Positions 1 to 7,479 of a DNA stretch of 61,897 bases are shown one piece after another. Numbering within the stretch: position 1 is the first letter of the stretch; the number at the start of each line of letters is the position of its first letter. The DNA comes from Azospirillum brasilense (GTDB lineage: Bacteria > Pseudomonadota > Alphaproteobacteria > Azospirillales > Azospirillaceae), in NCBI RefSeq assembly GCF_007827795.1, contig NZ_VITI01000024.1, positions 1-61,897 on the forward strand. The letters run 5' to 3'. The position numbers and the translations under genes are program-made. Below the pieces are notes generated by a model. That model did no database searches. It was given only the letters and a program-made list of their open reading frames with translations, and had not been told where the DNA came from.

Positions 1-85
1 ACTTTCCGGAATCGTCTGCAAACCCCGACTTGGCGGCGTACAGGCCATTGTTCCGCATCCAGTTTTGATCACGGCCCTCCAACTT
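1..85. repeat. Left copy of an 85-bp terminal identity (circular closure)
   Basis: Bases 1-85 are identical to 61813-61897. The segment is one 81-bp repeat unit plus 4 bp. Such a terminal overlap is what a circular molecule leaves when an assembler opens it in a repeat. The number of 81-bp units at the join is therefore uncertain. Confidence 0.9.
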
Positions 86-616
86 TCCGGAATCGGCTGC
101 GAAATCCGCCGACGCGACAGCACCTGAAATCTTCGAGCCGTCAATTGTTCCTGTGATTTTTGATCCATCAATCGTGGCATCCGAAGACAAGCCCAAGGCT
201 GTGGTGGATGTCGTTGACGAACCCGACTTGGTGGCAAAACCCGCGTCATCGGCATTCTTCGCACGCGCGACGTTCAGTTTTGACGCTTCGAGATACACCC
301 CGTCTTGGCGCAGTTCATCAGCGTGAGCAGAAACCTCCGCCGACCCTACATTGAGTTCGTTGCTCATCCGATACTGGCCGGACGACACATCGAACAGTTC
401 ATCGGTTTGAACCGACGAGTACACATGAAGTTCGTTGCTCGGAACGAATGTGAATTTGGTTTGATCGTAGAGAAACGCCGCATAGTACGCCATCGATTGC
501 GTTGATCCCGGATCAACCGGCATTACCGACGTGCTGTCTCCCGCAAATGACCGTGACGGAACTGCGGATAATAGCGTCGTCAGAATAAGAACAGTCTTCA
601 TGGTTCGCGCGCCCAT
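1..616 (-). CDS. Secreted 27-residue-repeat protein downstream of pilV, 5' part (gene crosses the window ends)
   Basis: This is the 5' portion of a gene that leaves the window at position 1 and continues from the right edge to a stop at 61592. ATG 616 has a GGAAAGG ribosome site; in-frame ATGs at 625 and 601 are alternatives. The product has a signal peptide (cleavage about residue 25, after SRSFA), a Ser/Thr/Asp-rich stretch with two DGSKI(T/S)G elements, then 27-residue units beginning EGRDQNWMRNN. Collapsing the 85-bp identical ends keeps the frame and gives about 278 aa; simple concatenation does not. It starts 19 nt after pilV on the same strand, so it is probably translated with the pilus genes. 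A fibre-like or pilus-tip role is inferred from architecture and position; no family was recognised. Confidence 0.75.
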   Translation of the reverse strand, partial: MGARTMKTVLILTTLLSAVPSRSFAGDSTSVMPVDPGSTQSMAYYAAFLYDQTKFTFVPSNELHVYSSVQTDELFDVSSGQYRMSNELNVGSAEVSAHADELRQDGVYLEASKLNVARAKNADDAGFATKSGSSTTSTTALGLSSDATIDGSKITGTIDGSKISGAVASADFAADSGKLEGRDQNWMRNNGLYAAKSGFADDSGK

Positions 617-635
617 CGCCTTCATCCTTTCCACG

Positions 636-1640
636 TTATTGGCAATTTACAAAAACAGAAGCCTTACCATACTGGCCGGCTGGCCCTCCTTCTGTTCCGC
701 CACCGTCTTCGTCCTTTGTGTAAATCGGATAATCGACCGTCCACGTCTTCGCTGGAGCGTTGTCGATGGCACGCGGCCATATCCCGACCATGGGGCGTCC
801 GGTACCCGGCGCCGACGCGCCCGCCACGGCCAGGACGATTTGCGGCGATCCCACCGAACAATTCGGCTTTTGAATCACCGCGCCGTGTTCGACCACGGCC
901 ATATACAGCACCGCCGACGCGAGCGAACGCCCGTCCGTCAGGATAACGTCCCTCACCTCCTCGATCCTGTTTCCGGCCATGTAAAGCGGAACGTGCATCG
1001 TGGATGGTTCCTTCGTACCGTCCACGTTGAAGCGGTGGAGAAATGGCGGCACGGCCTGCCCGCCATCCACCACGACCAGCGCCGCCAAATGCCCAGGTGC
1101 CGCCGGGCATCCGGGCGTATCAAAGACGCTCGCCGGCACGCGCCATTTGCCCCCCGATGAAACGAACTCGGTCGGCTCCAAAGACGTGAGCGCCCCGCCG
1201 TCCGGCCGCGACCGTCCCGCCGCTTTCAGGGCGTCAACATCGCGGATCGCATCGCCCCCGCAAGTCTGCACAAGCCCGTAAACCTGCGGCGGCACCAAAC
1301 CGGGGTTCGGTTGATACACCTTCAGCACATGCGTTTGCCCGTACGGGTTCGTGTTCTGCCACGCCGCGGGCATGCCGATGCATTCCGTCGTCAGCTCGAT
1401 CACGCCACCCGCCGAGGCGGCAACCACGCCACCCGCCGGCAGGCCACAGCCAGGAGCCGCGGCGTTCGTCATGAACGCCTTTGGCAGAAACTCCTTGGCC
1501 TTGTTCGCCACCGCCTGGAGCTGGTCGCCCGCGTCGATTTGGTCCGGTATCTTGGCGTAATAAACCATCAAGCCGGCGAAGCCGATCAGCGTCAGCAGCG
1601 CCAGCCCCTTCGAGACCATCGACCCGAAAATATCACCCAT
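636..1640 (-). CDS. pilV: PilV-like minor pilin / pilus tip protein
   Basis: About 334 aa. ATG 1640 overlaps the stop of the preceding gene (TAATG). The N-terminus, GDIFGSMVSKGLALLTLIGF, is nearly identical to that of the neighbouring PilS and forms the only membrane helix. A long Gly/Ala/Pro-rich extracytoplasmic domain with several cysteines follows. Length, position at the end of the pil operon and the shared pilin N-terminus match PilV, the R64 thin-pilus tip adhesin. No invertible C-terminal segments or shufflon sites are visible, and no rci-type recombinase is in the window, so this appears to be a fixed PilV. The usual prepilin Glu5 is absent. The assignment is from layout and N-terminus rather than the whole domain. 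Confidence 0.65.
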   Translation of the reverse strand: MGDIFGSMVSKGLALLTLIGFAGLMVYYAKIPDQIDAGDQLQAVANKAKEFLPKAFMTNAAAPGCGLPAGGVVAASAGGVIELTTECIGMPAAWQNTNPYGQTHVLKVYQPNPGLVPPQVYGLVQTCGGDAIRDVDALKAAGRSRPDGGALTSLEPTEFVSSGGKWRVPASVFDTPGCPAAPGHLAALVVVDGGQAVPPFLHRFNVDGTKEPSTMHVPLYMAGNRIEEVRDVILTDGRSLASAVLYMAVVEHGAVIQKPNCSVGSPQIVLAVAGASAPGTGRPMVGIWPRAIDNAPAKTWTVDYPIYTKDEDGGGTEGGPAGQYGKASVFVNCQ

Positions 1641-2077
1641 TACCGTGTCCTCGTCACAACGGCCGGGGCACCGTCCGGCACCGCACACGGCAGCGGAATA
1701 GCGGTGCCCCGCGCGTTGACCACCACGCCACCACTTGCGAGGCCGGCGCCAGCAGCGCCCCATTGAAGCGCCTCCAACTCGCGGCCAACCCGGTCCGGTT
1801 TTGGATCAACCGTCTCCGTCGAGAAGGTGGCAACCCCACCAGTTCCATCCGCGCATGAGCGGAACGCCCCGGCAACCGCCCACCAGCGCGGCGTCGGCGC
1901 AACCTCTCCGGACAGGCTTGGGTCCGAAACCACAGCCGATACGGCGTCGCGGTGCCGGTCCAGAAGGGTTGCTGCCGCCGTCACTCCTGACGACGGCAGC
2001 GCTTCCCCCACCATTACCGTTGCAGCCCATCCCAACACCGCAAAGGTGATTGCGGTGAGGATCAGCAAGGCCGGCAT
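1640..2077 (-). CDS. pilM: PilM-like small membrane protein of the pilus operon
   Basis: 145 aa, start ATG 2077 overlapping the pilS stop (TGATG). One N-terminal membrane helix (MPALLILTAITFAVLGWAA) precedes a small soluble domain containing RHRDAVSAVVSDPSLSGEV. That pattern resembles the AV..Y...NP...G core of the R64 PilM family, which is also about 145 aa with a single N-terminal anchor. In R64 pilM lies upstream of pilN; here it lies between pilS and pilV, so the gene order is changed. An alternative is an unrelated minor-pilin helper. Start and reading frame are secure because both ends overlap neighbours by a few bases. Confidence 0.55.
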   Translation of the reverse strand: MPALLILTAITFAVLGWAATVMVGEALPSSGVTAAATLLDRHRDAVSAVVSDPSLSGEVAPTPRWWAVAGAFRSCADGTGGVATFSTETVDPKPDRVGRELEALQWGAAGAGLASGGVVVNARGTAIPLPCAVPDGAPAVVTRTR

Positions 2078-2601
2078 CAGAGGCCCGCGGGGTCTACGAC
2101 AAATTCCACCGCATTCCGCGCGGCGCCACAGGCCGTGGTGGCGGCCGCCGTGGTCATTGGCCCGTTGGAGTGCGTGGCCGTCTGCGCGCCGCTCACCGAC
2201 GACGCAGCGGCGACACCCGTGATGCCAGTGGCCGGCGGAAGGCGCGTGACAGCGCGCACGCAGTCCGAGGACGAAAGCCCGTCCACAGCGATACCGAGCT
2301 GCGATCCCATGCCCCGCACAGTCCAGGTCCCGCCCCAATCGTTGATGAGCGTGGCGCCGCTGACCTGGGAGTCCGGCAGCGCCCGAAGGGCGATAAGGTC
2401 CGCCGCGGTGATGGTGCCCGTCCCGTACCGCCCAGGCTGGAGCTTGGCCGACGGCCACGTCTCGTTTTTGATCATCGTCACCGTCGAGAACATCGTGGTC
2501 ACACGGTCCGAAGAGTTCCACCACCAGAGCATGCCCGTAACGGCAATAAGCGTCAAAAGCGCCAGTGCCTTCGCCACCATGCTTCCGAAAATATCACCCA
2601 C
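2077..2601 (-). CDS. pilS: PilS-like type IVb major pilin
   Basis: 174 aa. The GTG at 2601 has a strong GGAGGT ribosome site and gives VGDIFGSMVAKALALLTLIAV, matching the PilV start; an upstream start at 2691 would lie inside pilR. The hydrophobic N-terminal helix is followed by a compact domain with NDWGGTWTV and two C-terminal cysteines (SSDCV and TTACG) that could form the disulfide loop of PilS-type pilins. It would be the main subunit of the thin pilus. There is no classical G|xxxxE cleavage motif, and no prepilin peptidase gene was found here, so maturation must rely on a host enzyme or differ from the R64 PilU route. Confidence 0.75.
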   Translation of the reverse strand: MGDIFGSMVAKALALLTLIAVTGMLWWWNSSDRVTTMFSTVTMIKNETWPSAKLQPGRYGTGTITAADLIALRALPDSQVSGATLINDWGGTWTVRGMGSQLGIAVDGLSSSDCVRAVTRLPPATGITGVAAASSVSGAQTATHSNGPMTTAAATTACGAARNAVEFVVDPAGL

Positions 2602-2620
2602 TTTTACCTCCGACACATCT

Positions 2621-3754
2621 TTAAAGGTTGGTGAACGCAAGAAACATTTGATTGACGCCGTTGTAAAACCAAACGCCAACAACCAATGCAAAAATATATC
2701 CGATCATCTTTAGCTTTACCATGCTTTCTTTTATGCGTTCCCGTCCGTCCTCCAACCAATCGTCCGCATATCTCTGCAAAGCCTTTTCTGGCTTTCCTTC
2801 ATCAAGGAGAATGCCAAGCGCCGTAATCATTGCTGGAGACGGCCATTCCTTGTCCATTTTACGAAGCGCTTCCGGCAATGACTCGGTCAAGTTCTCCCGG
2901 ATTTCATCGACGATCCAGTTCATGTACGGCGTGCCGTTGCCAGCCAGGGAATCCATCGCCTTGGGAATGGTCAGGCCAGCCGCAACCAGGGCCGCCAACG
3001 CCCGCAGCCAAATAGACCCCTGCCACACGCGATAAGTTTGAAAGATCGGCCATTGGTCCACAACATCGCGCGCTTGCCCATGCAGGCGTGGCAAACAGTA
3101 CATGATTGCTCCACCCAAAATAATTGATAGTCCGCACACATAAGGACCAATCGACGCGATAAAATCAAATACACCTCTCATATTTTCCATTTCTGGCGTA
3201 ATAATACGACCGGGTATCGTCTTGAAAAGTCGCGGCATAACATAGTACGCCATTGCGAAGCCACCGGCTTGAATTGCCAAGAATATTTGAGCAAGCTGAA
3301 AGAACGTCTTTTTGATCTCATTCGCCGTCGCCTCAGACGCGCGGATGCTGTGTGCCAGATAATCCAGGGTGTCCGCCGACAGTCCGGCATCCTCGAAAGC
3401 CTGCAATGCCATCAGTTCGCCACGCGGCGCCCACCCCTCTAGGACGGTCGCCAAAGGCGCCCCTTCCTGCTTCATGCGGTGGAGCCAATGAGGAATTGCC
3501 AGACCAAACGCCGAGCGGGCGGCGCGTTGATCGTGGTCGGTATCCTCCGCATAGATCGCGGTCAGTGCGTCGTCCACCCGGTATCCGCGACGGATGTATG
3601 ACGCCAGATACCGGTAGAAGCTGGTTCGGCTGCGCCCGATGAACGCGCGGCGTGCAAGCGCGAGCAACCACGCCTTGGACTCCGGACCTCGTTGGGCCAA
3701 AGACTCCGAAGTGAGAACGGAACTGAAGTTGTCGGTGGCAAACATCATTCTCAC
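2621..3754 (-). CDS. pilR: PilR inner-membrane platform protein (GspF family)
   Basis: 377 aa with three to four hydrophobic segments (about residues 180-210, 215-240 and 350-375) in the arrangement of GspF/PilC platform proteins, which anchor the pilus assembly ATPase in the inner membrane. The cytoplasmic N-terminal repeat includes SRTSFYRYLASYIRRGYRVDDAL. The ATG overlaps the end of pilQ by 4 bases, indicating translational coupling. Position between the ATPase and the pilin gene is that of R64 pilR. Confidence 0.8.
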   Translation of the reverse strand: MRMMFATDNFSSVLTSESLAQRGPESKAWLLALARRAFIGRSRTSFYRYLASYIRRGYRVDDALTAIYAEDTDHDQRAARSAFGLAIPHWLHRMKQEGAPLATVLEGWAPRGELMALQAFEDAGLSADTLDYLAHSIRASEATANEIKKTFFQLAQIFLAIQAGGFAMAYYVMPRLFKTIPGRIITPEMENMRGVFDFIASIGPYVCGLSIILGGAIMYCLPRLHGQARDVVDQWPIFQTYRVWQGSIWLRALAALVAAGLTIPKAMDSLAGNGTPYMNWIVDEIRENLTESLPEALRKMDKEWPSPAMITALGILLDEGKPEKALQRYADDWLEDGRERIKESMVKLKMIGYIFALVVGVWFYNGVNQMFLAFTNL

Positions 3755-5544
3755 CCCAAAGCCCGTGCAAACTGCGGATGAAGTTTCAAATCGTCGCGCA
3801 GCGCAAAGGGATCACCAAAGAAATAGCTGAACTCGCCAATCCCGATTTTCCCCGCGGCCAGATCGGGGAAGCCGTACAGGCGCATTGACTTCCCTTCGAG
3901 TTCTTGGAACCAGTGCGACCGCGACGGCCGCCCCTCAACCTCTCCCTTTGTTTCCTTCCGGAGAAAATCGAACAGTTTCTCGTCCGGCCGCACCAACTCC
4001 ATGTACAGTTTGCGCTCGACCAATCCAGGGATCGAGATACGATCCTCTTTCTTGCACTGCGAGCAGCCTTCGCCGCGGACTTTGAGAGTGTCCGCAAAGT
4101 CACCAAGCGCCTTGCGATAAATCATAAGGTCTGCCGCGTAATAACGTCCGGCCTTGTCCTTGATGATGTCTCGGACGTTGGGCGCGCAATTCGGGCAAAG
4201 ATGCGGCACCAGTCGCTGGGATAACATCGCCGCATGCGATTTCGGCGAAAACGCGTCGGTGAAATCTATCCCGAGCTTGACATACCGGTCAGGCACCTCC
4301 AGTGACTCGTCCGTGTGTGTTGTCGCCAGGATGAATTTTCCCTGCGTCGATGCGCGAAAGGCTTCACGCGCCATCAACGGCGACCGAATTTCCGCAAAGT
4401 TGACGACGTGAGGCGACACGCGCAGGGTTGCGCGCGTAAGCCGCTCGACAACCGACGTTTCCGCGTCGTCATCGTCCGTATTGATTGCGTAGTTCAGGAT
4501 ACCGGGAAAGTAGCCCTCGGGCGGATCAGCCAGCGACGGGATTAGCAACCGGCGACCGTGACGTTCATGGAGCGACATCATAAAGCATGTCTGCGTCCAG
4601 GACTTGCCCGACTCTGTCGGTCCGGTGATGGTGAACAAGCCTTTGGAACGTGTCAGAAGATGGTACAGATAGACGCGGATTTCCTCCGGCATCTGCAAAT
4701 GGTCGATGCTGGGTTCCCGCCCACCCGGCTTGTCATAAATAAGGCGGCAATTCATGTGGCGGTGGGCACCGGCCGGCACCCATTGCACGCGAACCGCGGC
4801 CACGCCAGCCGGAAGCACGTCTCGGTTTGTGATCGTGACGCGCTGGTCCTTATGCCGGTTCGGGATTGGATCGCCATGGGTTGCCATGTTGTGCACGCCC
4901 GTGTGGAGGGTGTGCAGATGGCCCAAATGGATTTCATCCCTCGCGTCCGGTTCCGTCAGGTAGCCTTGCACCTGGAACTGGACGAGGGCCTTATCAGACT
5001 CCGGAATGACCTGAATGTCCGACACCTCGCTCAGCGCAGCTCGTTCAAACAGGAGTTTGGCTTCTGCACGAGCGTTACCGACCGCCGCAGGATCAACGTC
5101 CGTAAAGCTGTACGTGTCGCGCAGCCTTTCGAAGTCGATCAGTTGCGCGGTCTTCAACCGGAAGCCCGCCCGTTCCGCCGCACGGATGATCGCCGACAGG
5201 AAATCCCCGTCCGCAAGATACTTATTTTGGACGAAGAAGTCGCAAAGGGCCGCGTCGTCAGAGCGCAGGATAAGGCAATGCTGGCGCTGACTTTCCGTCA
5301 AAGCAATCGGTCCGCCCGGAGCGGATAAGACCTGAACCGCGCTTCCAACCTTCGCCGACACCGCGTGACCCTGACCCGGTTCCTCACTTTCTCCCTGTTT
5401 TCCCTGAACGGACAGAAAGGGGATCGGTGCCGCAGTCGTGTCCCCGGCGACCGTTTCGGGACGACGGACGATCAACGGCGCAACCGCCGAAGACCGCCGC
5501 GAGGACCCTCCACGAAACACACCTTGCGCGCCGAGCCTTTTCAT
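3751..5544 (-). CDS. pilQ: PilQ pilus assembly ATPase (GspE/PilB superfamily)
   Basis: About 597 aa from ATG 5544 (GTG 5547 also possible; AGGT upstream). It carries a Walker A motif (ITGPTESGKSW, about residue 308), a His/Asp-rich box with FAEIRSPLMAREAF, and two CxxC pairs (HLCPNC and GCSQC) typical of the zinc-binding C-terminal part of GspE/PilB ATPases. It should power pilin polymerisation from the cytoplasmic side with PilR. The gene is separated from pilP by a KorB operator. The Asp-box and zinc motifs distinguish it from the TrbB ATPase at 20791-21786. Confidence 0.88.
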   Translation of the reverse strand: MKRLGAQGVFRGGSSRRSSAVAPLIVRRPETVAGDTTAAPIPFLSVQGKQGESEEPGQGHAVSAKVGSAVQVLSAPGGPIALTESQRQHCLILRSDDAALCDFFVQNKYLADGDFLSAIIRAAERAGFRLKTAQLIDFERLRDTYSFTDVDPAAVGNARAEAKLLFERAALSEVSDIQVIPESDKALVQFQVQGYLTEPDARDEIHLGHLHTLHTGVHNMATHGDPIPNRHKDQRVTITNRDVLPAGVAAVRVQWVPAGAHRHMNCRLIYDKPGGREPSIDHLQMPEEIRVYLYHLLTRSKGLFTITGPTESGKSWTQTCFMMSLHERHGRRLLIPSLADPPEGYFPGILNYAINTDDDDAETSVVERLTRATLRVSPHVVNFAEIRSPLMAREAFRASTQGKFILATTHTDESLEVPDRYVKLGIDFTDAFSPKSHAAMLSQRLVPHLCPNCAPNVRDIIKDKAGRYYAADLMIYRKALGDFADTLKVRGEGCSQCKKEDRISIPGLVERKLYMELVRPDEKLFDFLRKETKGEVEGRPSRSHWFQELEGKSMRLYGFPDLAAGKIGIGEFSYFFGDPFALRDDLKLHPQFARALG

Positions 5545-5557
5545 CACACACCTATAT

Positions 5558-5570
5558 TTTAGCGGCTAAA
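5558..5570. promoter_or_regulatory. KorB operator (OB), between pilP and pilQ
   Basis: A perfect TTTAGCGGCTAAA, extended to 15 bp by flanking T and A. It lies in the 27-bp gap between the pilP stop and the pilQ start. This is inside the operon, so it may act as a distal or partition site rather than a promoter operator. Confidence 0.85.
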
Positions 5571-5571
5571 A

Positions 5572-6246
5572 TCAACGCGGCGGGGATGCCAGCAGGGACG
5601 AGGACGGCCTTGCCATCGCATAGGGCGCGCGTTGGACCGGTGCCGGGGTACGGAGAGCCTGTCCATTTCCCGCACGACGGTTGCGCAGCGTCACCACGCT
5701 ACCCGTCTCCGTCCGGACCTGGACCCCATGACGCACCGAAACCGCGACAACGGTTGCTTTGCTGGCGTCGGACAGTGTGTCGCCTTTCTTGACCCGCTGT
5801 TCAGAGCCATCCGGGAAGACCAGGGCGGCAGTCTCCGATTTTCCCCAGACGGTGACCTCACGCACGGTCGGCGCCTGCACTTCCCGCGGAGCGTCATCCG
5901 CCTCACGATGCACCACGGTCTGTGTGGACGCCGCAGGTGGTGGCGCCGACGCTGTTGCGGGCGTCGGCGCGCCAGTCGTCGCCATGGCCGCGCCCTTGCC
6001 CGATGGAAGTTGCATCGCCATACAGCGGTTGATCGGACCGAAGCCGGTTTCACACCAGCGCTTCAGTTCCGCGTCCCGGTCGGCCGCCACTTTGAACGCG
6101 TATTGGTCAACCTCGGCCTGTTTCGCCCACTCCAACGCCGGGTTACGGCCCCCCGCCACGCTTTGGCTATCACCATCCTGTGCAAGAGCGTGTCCGCTTA
6201 CCAGGATGAAGGTTGTGGTAACCACCACCAGTTTATGGAACGACAT
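5572..6246 (-). CDS. pilP: PilP-like periplasmic pilus biogenesis protein
   Basis: 224 aa with a Sec signal peptide (cleavage near HALAQ). The C-terminal half contains VTVWGKSETAALVFPDG, then KKGDTL and SVRHGVQVRT, the small beta domain found in PilP-type alignment proteins that couple the secretin to the inner-membrane platform. A Pro/Ala/Thr-rich linker sits between. It overlaps the end of pilO by 14 nt, and order and length fit R64 pilP. The last codons adjoin the KorB operator. Confidence 0.75.
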   Translation of the reverse strand: MSFHKLVVVTTTFILVSGHALAQDGDSQSVAGGRNPALEWAKQAEVDQYAFKVAADRDAELKRWCETGFGPINRCMAMQLPSGKGAAMATTGAPTPATASAPPPAASTQTVVHREADDAPREVQAPTVREVTVWGKSETAALVFPDGSEQRVKKGDTLSDASKATVVAVSVRHGVQVRTETGSVVTLRNRRAGNGQALRTPAPVQRAPYAMARPSSSLLASPPR

Positions 6247-7477
6247 ATGTTACCCCCGTTACGACCATACCGTTGCCATCACGCGTGACGCTGTTCAGCG
6301 CCGTTCCAGGAACCGTTGCACCAATCTCTTCCGTCCAATATTCGAGGGGGACGGTTGTTGTGATGCTCCATGACAGCCGCCGCCAGGACGGCGCCTCTTG
6401 AGGCGCTTCGCCACTGCCCAGCAGGCGCGGCGGTGCCGTCGCCGTCTTGATGCCGGCTTTGATGACACCCGCGGTAATTCTCAAACGGAACGCCGCTTCC
6501 CGCTCGGAAAGAAGTTCTCGACTGTCCAAGGGACGCGATGGCGGGGCCTTCGCATGAACCTTGGCTTCAGCCTTTTCCAGATCGTCACGCGGAACCACCA
6601 ACCCCGGCAGAGTCAACCCCCAGGCACGCGGGGCGTTCTGCAACCGGCTCAGTGCGCCTTTCACCTCGTAGCCGTCGCAGGACCATTGGACCAACGGCCA
6701 ACCCGGAATGTGCGCCTCTTCCCTAAGACGCATCACTCCATCCATGCAGCTCGACATGCTGTCACTGAAGCCGGGCAGCGTGGCCGGCAGAGCTTCATAG
6801 CGTTGGTGCGTCACCGCCGGATCGCTGACCGACTGAAGGCCAATGAACGCGGCGACGCCGGCAGCACCGGCCAACAGCGCAGCAATGACCGCCAGAATAC
6901 CGCGGCGCATTGGAGGCCGCCCCAGGACGGCCGTGGCCGGCGCCCGCGCAAGAAGGTTATCAAGGGCAATCTCTTGCGCCCCAGCCACACACCAATTGGC
7001 TGGAGCGACCTTGACAGCCGTGGGCCATTGCGGCGTCTGGCTGTAGCGCTCGAAGAACTCGCGCGCTTCCGTTTCGTCGTCAAAGAGCCGGTCCCCGTCC
7101 GGCAGGATCAGGCCGGCAACCCGAGCCACGACGTAGACGCCAGTTTCCAAAGCAAAGGCCGCGAAAACCGTTTTGCCCAGCGATGTTCCAACCGCATTCG
7201 CTGCGGAGTGGCAGCGTCGCCGCCCTGGCCGATACCCCGCGGTGAAGGCGAGCGCGAACTGTCGACCGGCGATTACGGTCAAAGACGCTTTCAACCGCGC
7301 CGCCGTCGCCGCACACTCAGCCTTCAGGTTCCGGTTCCGGTCAGGCGTTTGCCACATCAAGCCGAAGGCATAATCCGCAGCGGGCGCGGCAAGGATGGTC
7401 GTGGCCTCCCCGCGGACAGCCGGTGCTGTAATCCGCCGCGTCTTGAGCGCACGAGACAGGACCGAAAATCGTTTCAT
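6233..7477 (-). CDS. pilO: PilO-like pilus accessory protein
   Basis: 414 aa. A cytoplasmic N-terminal domain of about 190 residues is followed by one membrane helix (GILAVIAALLAGAAGVAAFI, near residues 195-215) and a periplasmic domain. This is the bitopic topology of the R64 PilO family, which bridges cytoplasmic and periplasmic parts of the machine. The start lies 3 nt after the pilN stop, so translation is probably coupled. Confidence 0.75.
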   Translation of the reverse strand: MKRFSVLSRALKTRRITAPAVRGEATTILAAPAADYAFGLMWQTPDRNRNLKAECAATAARLKASLTVIAGRQFALAFTAGYRPGRRRCHSAANAVGTSLGKTVFAAFALETGVYVVARVAGLILPDGDRLFDDETEAREFFERYSQTPQWPTAVKVAPANWCVAGAQEIALDNLLARAPATAVLGRPPMRRGILAVIAALLAGAAGVAAFIGLQSVSDPAVTHQRYEALPATLPGFSDSMSSCMDGVMRLREEAHIPGWPLVQWSCDGYEVKGALSRLQNAPRAWGLTLPGLVVPRDDLEKAEAKVHAKAPPSRPLDSRELLSEREAAFRLRITAGVIKAGIKTATAPPRLLGSGEAPQEAPSWRRLSWSITTTVPLEYWTEEIGATVPGTALNSVTRDGNGMVVTGVTYVVP

Positions 7478-7479
7478 GG

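Noticed and set aside
1..85. Terminal 85-bp identity as a phage-like direct terminal repeat
   Set aside because: The rest of the window is a plasmid backbone, and the identity falls in a tandem repeat inside one gene whose frame it restores.
160..1160. Plus-strand frames at the left end
   Set aside because: They lie antisense to the repeat protein and pilV, which have coupled starts, signal or pilin N-termini and operon context.
2078..2524. N-terminal extension of the PilM-like frame to 2524
   Set aside because: The extension is antisense-like and overlaps pilS fully; the ATG at 2077 overlaps the pilS stop and begins with a membrane helix.
5558..5570. TTTAGCSGCTAAA palindromes as terminators or transposon ends
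   Set aside because: They are short, lack T-runs, occur in coding sequence and equal the KorB operator consensus while a KorB gene is present.
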